Shown in pieces: positions 1-6,061 of a stretch of 8,492 nucleotides of DNA. Numbering within the stretch: the first letter of the stretch is position 1; the number at the start of each line of letters is the position of its first letter. The stretch lies in NCBI GenBank assembly GCA_016763915.1, contig JAESSX010000006.1:1-8492 (forward strand). The letters are read 5' to 3'. The notes beneath the pieces are model-generated. The model had not been told where the DNA came from, searched no databases, and worked only from the letters and a program-made list of their open reading frames with translations. The translations under genes and the position numbers were made by a program. Source of the DNA: Rhodospirillales bacterium. GTDB taxonomy: Bacteria > Pseudomonadota > Alphaproteobacteria > Rhodospirillales_A > Casp-alpha2.

Positions 1-259
1 CGAGGGCATCGAGCAGCGCCATCACCCAATCGGCCATGGCGGCGATGGTTCCGAGCACCGGCCCCGGCGTGCGGCCGTGGCCGGGCAGGTCGACGGCCAG
101 GACGTTACGCCCGTGATAGGCAAAATAACGCGTCTGCAGGGCCCACACACTATGATCCATCCCGCCGCCATGAAGGAAGACGATGGTCGGCCGGCCGTCC
201 TCGAAGGGTTGCCCGCCGGTCGCCGCGAAGACCGGATTGGCGTCGACGGTGATGTCCAT
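1..259 (-). CDS. alpha/beta-fold hydrolase, N-terminal part (runs off the window)
   Basis: Only the first 86 codons are present; the frame is open to base 1, so the rest of the protein lies outside. The start is the ATG at 259-257, two bases after the metY stop, with AAAGG six bases upstream inside the end of metY. This argues for translational coupling. The visible protein has the classic start of an alpha/beta hydrolase: a beta strand TIVFLHGGG (residues 25-33) that supplies the oxyanion-hole HGGG turn, then MDHSVW, then a second strand with the NVLAVDLPGHGRT motif (residues about 50-62) typical of this superfamily. The nucleophile elbow (GxSxG) and the Asp and His of the triad would lie downstream and cannot be checked. 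There is no signal peptide, so it is probably cytoplasmic. Substrate is unknown. Co-transcription with metY might hint at an ester or thioester substrate in sulfur metabolism, but that is only inference. It could equally be a generic esterase. Confidence 0.82.
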   Translation of the reverse strand, partial: MDITVDANPVFAATGGQPFEDGRPTIVFLHGGGMDHSVWALQTRYFAYHGRNVLAVDLPGHGRTPGPVLGTIAAMADWVMALLDAL

Positions 260-261
260 GG

Positions 262-1557
262 CTAGCCTTTCTGGGACGACTTGAGGGCGTGGGCGAGGTC
301 GGAGCGCAGATCGTCGATATCCTCGAGCCCCACCGACAGCCGCACCAGACCCTCATCAATGCCCGCCGCCTGCAAGGCGGCCGCGTCCATCTGCTGGTGG
401 GTGGTCGAGCCGGGATGGATAACCAGGGATTTCGCGTCGCCCACGTTGGCGAGGTGGGAGAACAGGCTCAGCCCTTCGATGAAGCGCTTGCCCGCCGCAC
501 GGCCGCCCTTGATGCCGAAGCTGAAGATCGCGCCGGGCCCCTTGGGCAGCATCCTGGCCGCCAGTTCCCGGTCGGGATGATCGGCCAGTTCGGGCCAGAT
601 CACCCATTCGACGGCGTCGTGATGATCCAGGAATTCGACGATGGCGCGGGCGTTCTCAACGTGACGGGCCATGCGCACCGGCAAGGTCTCCAGCCCCTGC
701 AGGATATGGAAGGCGTTGGTCGGGCTGATGCAGGCGCCGAAATCGCGCAGGCCCTCGGTGCGGGCGCGCATAAGGAAGGCCTGGGGGCCGAATTCTTCGG
801 CATAGTCGATGCCGTGATAGCCGGCATAGGGTTCGGTCAGGGTCGGGAATTTACCCGACGCCTCCCAGTCGAAGCGGCCGCCGTCGACGATCACCCCGCC
901 GATGGCGATGCCGTGGCCGCCGATGAACTTGGTCATCGAATTGAGCACCAGATCGGCGCCCCACTCCAGCGGCCGGCAGAGATACGGCGTGGCGAAGGTA
1001 TTGTCGATCAACAGCGCCACGCCGGCGTCATGGGCAATTTCGGCGATGGCCGGCATGTCGGGCACCTCCAATCCCGGGTTGCCCAGGGTCTCGGCGAACA
1101 CCAGCCGGGTGTTGGGCCTGATCGCTGACCTAAAGGCCGAAGGGTCGCGCGGATTGACGAAGCTGGTCTCGATGCCGAAGCGCGGCAGGGTATGCATGAA
1201 CAGATTGTGCGAGCCGCCATAGATGGATTGCGACGAGACGATATGAGCGCCGGCGTCCATCAGGGTCATCACCGCCAGGCACAGCGCCGCCTGGCCGCTG
1301 GCCGTGCAAACCGCGCCGACGCCCCCTTCGAGCGCCGCGATGCGTTCCTCCAGCACCGCCACCGTGGGGTTCGAGATGCGCGAATAGAGATGCCCGGCGC
1401 GCTCCAGGTTGAACAGGGCGGCGGCCTGATCGGTGTCGTCGAACACATAGGACGTGGTCTGATAGATCGGCACCGCGCGCGCCCCATGGACCGGGTCGGG
1501 GCGCTGGCCGGCATGCAGGCTCAGGGTGTCGGGCTTGATGTAACGGGGGCCGCTCAT
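262..1557 (-). CDS. metY: O-acetylhomoserine sulfhydrylase / aminocarboxypropyltransferase (PLP-dependent)
   Basis: A 431-residue cytoplasmic PLP enzyme of the Cys/Met metabolism (trans-sulfuration) family. MetY enzymes join sulfide to O-acetylhomoserine to make homocysteine, the precursor of methionine. Seen in the sequence: PIYQTTSYVF near residues 30-39; the YSRISNPT motif (58-65), whose Tyr and Arg contact the cofactor phosphate of the neighbouring subunit; ASGQAA (87-92); the DNTFATP motif with the PLP-ring Asp at 185; the Schiff-base lysine K210 in NSMTKFIGGHG; and a C-terminal VRLSVGLED with the substrate-carboxylate Arg at about 406. The length and the GGHG after the lysine fit MetY better than the shorter MetB, MetC or MetZ. 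The start at 1557 is chosen because AGGAG lies nine bases upstream and because the protein then begins in the usual way (TLSLHAGQ at residues 11-18). The frame could be extended to an ATG at 1644, but that start has a poorly spaced ribosome binding site. It is followed at once by an alpha/beta-hydrolase gene. Nothing looks broken. Confidence 0.93.
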   Translation of the reverse strand: MSGPRYIKPDTLSLHAGQRPDPVHGARAVPIYQTTSYVFDDTDQAAALFNLERAGHLYSRISNPTVAVLEERIAALEGGVGAVCTASGQAALCLAVMTLMDAGAHIVSSQSIYGGSHNLFMHTLPRFGIETSFVNPRDPSAFRSAIRPNTRLVFAETLGNPGLEVPDMPAIAEIAHDAGVALLIDNTFATPYLCRPLEWGADLVLNSMTKFIGGHGIAIGGVIVDGGRFDWEASGKFPTLTEPYAGYHGIDYAEEFGPQAFLMRARTEGLRDFGACISPTNAFHILQGLETLPVRMARHVENARAIVEFLDHHDAVEWVIWPELADHPDRELAARMLPKGPGAIFSFGIKGGRAAGKRFIEGLSLFSHLANVGDAKSLVIHPGSTTHQQMDAAALQAAGIDEGLVRLSVGLEDIDDLRSDLAHALKSSQKG

Positions 1558-1566
1558 GGCGCTGAT

Positions 1567-1571
1567 CTCCT
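1567..1571 (-). promoter_or_regulatory. ribosome binding site of metY
   Basis: Reads AGGAG on the minus strand, with nine bases between it and the ATG at 1557-1555. It decides the metY start in favour of 1557 over the in-frame upstream ATGs at 1590, 1602 and 1644. The 1644 ATG has only a GAGG about two bases away. Confidence 0.7.
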
Positions 1572-1653
1572 GGTGGACAGACTGCGGCATTATGGCACTC
1601 ATAGGACGACGTCCCAAGGTCGCCCGGAAATCCAACGCCGTCATCGCCTCAAG

Positions 1654-1671
1654 CCCCGCCCGGGGGCGGGG
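1654..1671. other. GC-rich hairpin in the metY upstream region
   Basis: An inverted repeat with arms CCCCGCC (1654-1660) and GGCGGGG (1665-1671) and a four-base loop, all G or C, about 95 bases ahead of the metY start. Neither strand has a T-run after the stem in its own direction of reading, so it is not a standard intrinsic terminator. It could be a U-less terminator of the upstream operon, a leader structure on the metY mRNA, or chance in GC-rich DNA. Function not established. Confidence 0.35.
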
Positions 1672-1837
1672 TGCGCAAAATGTGTTATTTCAAGTGGTTA
1701 CAATAAGGTTTGGGGGGGATGTGGCGCACCAGGGCGCAAGGGGGTGCATGGCGTTTCCCCGAACCTGTTGCCAACGCAAGCGGATTGTTCCGATCGGCAT
1801 AACGCAGTCCCGCACTCAAATCTAAAACGCACTTTTG

Positions 1838-3949
1838 TTAAAACCCCGTTTCCCTGGCGAACAAAGCGCGGAAGCGGTCCAGGATCAGTCCGGCCAGGGA
1901 ATAGGGTTTGCTGTCACACTGCACCGTGCCGCGGAGGACCTGGCCGGAGGCCCCCTCTTTCAATCCCGGTACAATGATGGAGACCTGGTAGAGGCTGTGT
2001 TCGGGGACCAGGCGTTTCTGCTGGTCTTTTCTGGCCGGGATTTCCCCGCCGTGGGTGGAGGACAAGAGGGGTTCCGCCAGGTATTCCGCGGGCACCACCT
2101 GGACATGGGCGACGACGCCTTCCATCACCGGAAAGTCCGGCGATTCGGGGTAAAAACGCGCCTTGCCCCCGACCTCGATCAGGGAGCGGTCGCGGTCGTC
2201 CACATAAGCCAGCAGGCGGTCCTGCCCGCCCCCGACCACCATGAACAGGGGCTGACCGGGGTCGGTCCAGTGTCCGGGCCTTAACAGGGGGTCGATTTCC
2301 GTAATCCGTCCGCCAAAAGGAGCGGCCACCGTCAGCATCCGTTTCTGATTCAAAAGTCCGTCGAGGGCGGTTTGTTCCTGCGCCAGTTCCTGGTCGATCA
2401 CGGCCTGCTGGCGGGCCGCCATCTGGGTCGAGGCGCTCTGGCGCAGGACCAGCTTGATCATCTCCAGGCGACGTTTCGACTGGGCGATGGCGTGGTCCAG
2501 TTCGGGGTCCCTGATAACGAGAATATTCTGTCCTTTGGCGACAGCCATGTCGTCGGAGGGGGCCTCGACGATGATCGCCGCCCTCGGCGAATGAACCCAT
2601 TGACGTTCGGCCGGCGCCAGTACGGCGGGCAGAGACAAGCGATAGCTTTGTGGTATCAGAAGCCACGCCAGCAACAGTCCAAACAGGGCCAGGGTAACAT
2701 GGGCGCGCCGCTGCCCCAGCCATTGCCGCCGTTCGCGGACCCATTCCCGTATCTCCATCAAAACGGGCGTGGCCACCAGGAGCCAGATTTCGAACACTGC
2801 CATGATGGTGCCGAAAGGTTTGCCGAACAGAACGTAGGCAAGGATCGCCAGGCCGAAGAAGACGGCGGCGCGAACCGACCAGGTCAGCCAGGCAAAGCCG
2901 GTCAGAAATGCCCTGAATCGCCTTGTCCCCAGTTCGGGCGATGGCGGCGACCAACCGAACAACAAGCGACGCAGCGCCCATTTTCCCATCCGGAAGCTCC
3001 GCGTCTGCAGGTTCCGGATGCCCAGGACGTCGGACAGCATGTAGCAGCCGTCGAAACGCAGGAACGGGTTGAGGTTGACGATCAGCGTCGCCACCCAACC
3101 GGTGGCGGCGACCACGAAGCAGGCGCCGCGCGCCGGCCCCTCGGGCAGGATCAGCCACCCCCAGGTGGCAAAGACGGCAAGCGCCGTCTCGGCCAGGATT
3201 CCGCCCGCCGATACCTTCAGCCGGTCGCGCCGCCTGACCAGCCGCCAGGTGTCACTCACGTCCGTATAGGCCAACGGCATGCCCAGTATAAACGCCAATC
3301 CCATGGCCGGCACCCGGCAGCCCAATCGCTTGGCCGTCAGGGCGTGGCCCAACTCGTGAACGATCTTGGAGAACACAATAGCGGTCAAAAGCACGGCCAT
3401 GCCGCGAACGTCGAGGAAGCCGGTGAAGGTCTGGGCGAAGACATCCCATTGGCGGATTACGAGCATCAAACCGCTGACCCCGAGAACGGCTGTTAAAAGC
3501 CAGAACACGGGGCTGAAGAACAGGTCGGCGGATCGCGCCAATCGGCCAAGGGCGGCATCCGGGCGCAACAGGCGCAAGCGAAAGAAAACGGCAAGGGTCA
3601 GCAACTTCTGGGCCTTGACCCAGGCCGGGTGGTCCTTTGCGGGTGGGGGTGATTTGAGGCCCCTTAACAACTGGTTTTCGCGAAGATACTGGACGAAGGC
3701 GTCCATATCTCCCGGTCCAATTCGATACTGGGTTTCGCGCCGCAAGGCCTCGATCAACTTGGCAGCGCTGCCGATCCTCCAACGGGAGAAGATTTCATAG
3801 GCCAGCGGCCTGAGTTCCAGATACCGGTTGGTCAGGGGATCATAGGCGAGCCAGACGGCTTCCCCCCGTGGGTCGCGGGACCGCCCGACCAATCGCAATT
3901 CTTCGCGCAGAGGCGGCAGCGCATCACCGGTGATGGAGGCGGCGGCCAT
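1838..3949 (-). CDS. site-2 (M50) zinc metalloprotease fused to a HlyD-type adaptor, with PqqD-like N-terminal domain
   Basis: A 703-residue inner-membrane protein in three parts. Residues about 29-97 resemble a PqqD-like winged-helix domain: a Tyr/Leu-rich strand pair, then helices, ending VQYLRENQLL. Residues about 145-435 form a polytopic membrane core with the M50 signature: HELGH at 198-202 (zinc ligands His198 and His202, catalytic Glu199) inside a hydrophobic helix, and NLNPFLRFDG at 292-301, giving the third ligand Asp300. All catalytic residues are present, so the protease looks active. After a last membrane segment (about 417-434) comes a periplasmic adaptor module: first lipoyl-like half (455-480), a helical segment (484-538), second lipoyl-like half starting VAAPFGGRI (541-549), then a beta-barrel region (about 576-620) and a C-terminal strand-rich part. 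Such fusions are usually annotated as putative peptide zinc metalloprotease or as HlyD/M50 proteins. It is the last gene of the operon, 12 bases after the GAF-HlyD gene. Its likely role is inner-membrane base of the exporter, processing or recognising a cargo; that role is inferred. Confidence 0.88.
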   Translation of the reverse strand: MAAASITGDALPPLREELRLVGRSRDPRGEAVWLAYDPLTNRYLELRPLAYEIFSRWRIGSAAKLIEALRRETQYRIGPGDMDAFVQYLRENQLLRGLKSPPPAKDHPAWVKAQKLLTLAVFFRLRLLRPDAALGRLARSADLFFSPVFWLLTAVLGVSGLMLVIRQWDVFAQTFTGFLDVRGMAVLLTAIVFSKIVHELGHALTAKRLGCRVPAMGLAFILGMPLAYTDVSDTWRLVRRRDRLKVSAGGILAETALAVFATWGWLILPEGPARGACFVVAATGWVATLIVNLNPFLRFDGCYMLSDVLGIRNLQTRSFRMGKWALRRLLFGWSPPSPELGTRRFRAFLTGFAWLTWSVRAAVFFGLAILAYVLFGKPFGTIMAVFEIWLLVATPVLMEIREWVRERRQWLGQRRAHVTLALFGLLLAWLLIPQSYRLSLPAVLAPAERQWVHSPRAAIIVEAPSDDMAVAKGQNILVIRDPELDHAIAQSKRRLEMIKLVLRQSASTQMAARQQAVIDQELAQEQTALDGLLNQKRMLTVAAPFGGRITEIDPLLRPGHWTDPGQPLFMVVGGGQDRLLAYVDDRDRSLIEVGGKARFYPESPDFPVMEGVVAHVQVVPAEYLAEPLLSSTHGGEIPARKDQQKRLVPEHSLYQVSIIVPGLKEGASGQVLRGTVQCDSKPYSLAGLILDRFRALFARETGF

Positions 3950-3961
3950 GGCCTGGCCCCG

Positions 3962-5308
3962 TCACAGTCCGAGAAACTGCCGCAAGGCAGCCATCGGGCG
4001 TCGAAACAGAGAATATGCCAACGACACCATTTCGCCCTCCAGGCGCGCCGTGCCCCGGGCCCCCAGCGCGGCGCCGTTCCGCTTTTCTTCAAGCGACGCC
4101 CGATAGCGGTAAGCCATCATGCCGGACGGCGTGGCGCGTGCCTGGTATCCGATCCGCGACAACCGGGCTTTGATGGGGCGCGAGGGCGCCATATCCAGGA
4201 ACAGCGTCACCGTGTCGCCTTCCTTCAGCGGAATAAGACTGGCCGCCGGAAGGTCAATCTGAACCTCCAGGCTTTCCGGATCGGCGAGGGTCATCAGGCG
4301 TTGCCCCGCCTTCGCCGGACGCCCGGCCCAATTGTAGCGATCATCGAACAGCACGACCTTGGCGCTGGGAGACGACAGGCGGTGACGGGAAAGCTTTTCC
4401 TCGGCGTTGGCCAGCGACTGGCGGCGGAGTTCCACCTTCTTGTCCCACACCGCCAACTTCGCCTTGCTGCCCGGGTTGAGAAAAGCCTGGTGACGGAGCC
4501 CGTTAAGTTCCGCCACGGCGACGGCCAGGACCTTGCGGGCCAGATTGCGTTCCATGGTCAATTCGGTGTTGTCCATGAGCACCAGGGTCTGACCGGCGGT
4601 TACCGTTTCGTAGGGCCGCACCGGCACCTCGGAGACGATCCCATCGAAAGGGGCGGTGACGGGAACGGGGTCGGCGGCGACCACTTCGGCCGGTGCCAGG
4701 GCGGTCAGGGAAACCGGCCAAAATCCGGCGCCGATAAAAAACGCGGCGACGCCGCCGGCGATCATGCGGGCCTTGACGCCCTTGGGTCTGCGGAACCATG
4801 GGCGGTCGCCGACGGCAATCAGGGCATGGCCGTAACATTCGGCCAGGGGCTCGGCCAGCAGCCGGTCGCGCTCCTGCCAGGGGTGGTCCCGCAGCAGGAT
4901 CAGCAGCCCCGCAAGTCCGCCGTCGGGGTGGGCTAACGGAAGCCACATCATCTGGCCGGGAAGCGCGTCGGAGAGTTCCCCAGGCGGCGACAGGGAGGCC
5001 GTTTCCAGAAGCCGCACCGCAACGCCGGTATCGGGGGCCTTTGCGATGCGACGCAGCCAGTCCCCGAGCGGGCTCGTCTCCTCGAAAGTCGTCACGTCGG
5101 AGGCGGCCATGATCCCCCACCCCTGCCCTTTTGGCAGCAGCAGAAAGCCCAACTGGTGTTCATGAACACGGACCGTCTCGTTGACCAGATAATAAGCGAG
5201 GTCCGGCGCGTTGCGGCGGTTACGGACATCCCGTTCGACCAGAAGGGCCGCCGACAGATGCATCAGTCGGGTATCGATTTCAGGTTTTTGGGACGGGGCC
5301 TGCGTCAT
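3962..5308 (-). CDS. membrane-anchored HlyD-type adaptor with cytoplasmic GAF-like domain
   Basis: A 448-residue protein. Residues about 10-165 form an alpha/beta region that reads like a GAF domain: an N-terminal helix, a LGFLLLPKG strand, a MMWLPLAHPDGG strand and turn, and LAGLLILLRD followed by a long amphipathic helix. There is one transmembrane segment at about 182-204. The periplasmic part follows: first lipoyl-like half with VTAPFDGIVSEV (217-228), a short helical hairpin (about 248-312), second half with VVLFDDRYNWAGRP and GQRLMTLADP (318-344), and a beta-barrel region (346-400). It is thus a membrane-fusion (periplasmic adaptor) protein whose N-terminus lies in the cytoplasm. The start overlaps the stop of the preceding gene as ATGA (5305-5308), which indicates translational coupling. 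It lies between a soluble adaptor and an M50-HlyD fusion, so it is probably a second adaptor of the same export complex. The GAF-like part could sense a ligand or serve as a docking platform. GAF assignment rests on pattern only (moderate certainty); the HlyD part is firm. Confidence 0.87.
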   Translation of the reverse strand: MTQAPSQKPEIDTRLMHLSAALLVERDVRNRRNAPDLAYYLVNETVRVHEHQLGFLLLPKGQGWGIMAASDVTTFEETSPLGDWLRRIAKAPDTGVAVRLLETASLSPPGELSDALPGQMMWLPLAHPDGGLAGLLILLRDHPWQERDRLLAEPLAECYGHALIAVGDRPWFRRPKGVKARMIAGGVAAFFIGAGFWPVSLTALAPAEVVAADPVPVTAPFDGIVSEVPVRPYETVTAGQTLVLMDNTELTMERNLARKVLAVAVAELNGLRHQAFLNPGSKAKLAVWDKKVELRRQSLANAEEKLSRHRLSSPSAKVVLFDDRYNWAGRPAKAGQRLMTLADPESLEVQIDLPAASLIPLKEGDTVTLFLDMAPSRPIKARLSRIGYQARATPSGMMAYRYRASLEEKRNGAALGARGTARLEGEMVSLAYSLFRRPMAALRQFLGL

Positions 5309-6051
5309 TTCTTGTTTTCGGAATGAAAGGAAAAGGTCACAACGCCCCCCATACCCGGAATCAGCGCAACGTCCTCGCTTTCCAGCAGGCCTTCCACCTT
5401 GACGGTCTGGCTGGCGACATCGACGGCGGCCCCGATCTGGTCAATCCTGCCCTGAACCGCCGTTTTCCCGTCGTGCGGCACGAAGGAAAACGATGCTCCC
5501 GGCTTGAGCCAGGCCAACCACTGGGCGGGGGCAATGACGGCGATTCTCAACGCCCCCCTACGTCCTATTTTGAGCAGCGGCGTCATAACATTGACGCTTT
5601 CGTGCTCTTCCACCTCGCGCGACAGCAGGACCCCTGCAAATGGGGCGAGCACCGTGCACAGGCGCGTCCTGGCTTCGGCGACCCTCAACTCGGCCTGGCT
5701 TTCCTGCAGGGCGGCTTCGGCCAGCGCCAGGTCGAGAGCCCCGGCCACGCCTAAGGAATCGAGGCGCTTTGCATTATTGCCCTGGGCCCGGGCACCTTCC
5801 ACGACGGCGACGGCAACCGAGCGTTGGGCCTGCAGGATATCGCAGGAAAACCCGGCCAGCAGGTCGCCTTTGCCGAATGTCGCTCCTTCATCGAGGGGAA
5901 GCCTGTTGATCCGTCCGGCCATTTCCGCGGACAGGACGGTTTCATCGCCGGCTTTGACAACGCCCTGGATCAACGTGTCCGTCGCCAGCGCCGGACTGCT
6001 CGCCAGTGCCGCCAGGGCTATCGCACGGATCAACCGAAAGGCCTGGTGCAT
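5305..6051 (-). CDS. short periplasmic adaptor (membrane-fusion) protein with signal peptide
   Basis: A 248-residue protein with an N-terminal signal peptide (Arg at 6 and 9, hydrophobic run, cleavage likely after ALA at residue 23). The mature part follows the RND-type adaptor layout: beta strand and first lipoyl half (GRINRLPLDEGATFGKGDLL, 46-65), helical hairpin (about 71-130), second lipoyl half with VLAPFAGVLLS (134-144), then a beta-barrel domain (about 166-225). It has no membrane-proximal domain of normal size and no lipobox, so it is shorter than most AcrA-type adaptors (usually about 350-400 residues). It has exactly two cysteines, Cys70 and Cys132, at the two ends of the hairpin where they could form a disulfide. 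The start is supported by AAGGA six bases upstream, overlapping the tolC-like stop. It sits 10 bases after that gene and overlaps the next by four. It probably bridges the outer-membrane channel to the membrane-anchored adaptors; cargo is unknown. Confidence 0.88.
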   Translation of the reverse strand: MHQAFRLIRAIALAALASSPALATDTLIQGVVKAGDETVLSAEMAGRINRLPLDEGATFGKGDLLAGFSCDILQAQRSVAVAVVEGARAQGNNAKRLDSLGVAGALDLALAEAALQESQAELRVAEARTRLCTVLAPFAGVLLSREVEEHESVNVMTPLLKIGRRGALRIAVIAPAQWLAWLKPGASFSFVPHDGKTAVQGRIDQIGAAVDVASQTVKVEGLLESEDVALIPGMGGVVTFSFHSENKK

Positions 6052-6061
6052 GGCTGTTCCT

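Larger units (their letters stand above)
1558..1837. other. intergenic region between the export operon and metY
   Basis: This 280-base stretch separates the stop of the M50 protease gene from the metY start; both genes point the same way. It contains a GC-rich hairpin (1654-1671), an AT-richer patch (about 1677-1712) that could hold the metY promoter, and the metY ribosome binding site. I tried the AT-rich patch against a -35/-10 pattern with 16-18 base spacing and found no good match. I see no convincing intrinsic terminator with a U-tract for the upstream operon, no tRNA, and no recognisable SAM-type riboswitch core, although such switches are common before methionine genes in this bacterial class. 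The spacing and the change in base composition suggest metY has its own promoter. Confidence 0.5.

Noticed and set aside
289..1128. A 279-codon open frame on the plus strand
   Set aside because: It lies wholly antisense to metY, whose PLP motifs are certain; the translation is low in recognisable motifs and is a typical shadow frame of GC-rich DNA.
1558..1644. metY start at the upstream ATG (1644)
   Set aside because: The extra 29 residues do not belong to the family pattern, and the ribosome binding site is poorly spaced. The ATG at 1557 has AGGAG at nine bases.
1677..1712. A sigma-70-type promoter in the AT-rich patch
   Set aside because: TTGTAA, TTATTG and TTGAAA on the minus strand resemble -35 boxes, but none has a reasonable -10 box at 16-18 bases.
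1558..1837. A SAM-type riboswitch ahead of metY
   Set aside because: I looked for the short pseudoknot cores of SAM-II-like elements and could not match them. The only strong stem is an all-GC hairpin, so no riboswitch is claimed.
2372..3496. A 374-codon open frame on the plus strand
   Set aside because: It is antisense to the M50 protease gene, including its HELGH and NPxxxxDG motifs. The product is rich in Gly, Gln, Pro, Arg and His without a domain pattern.
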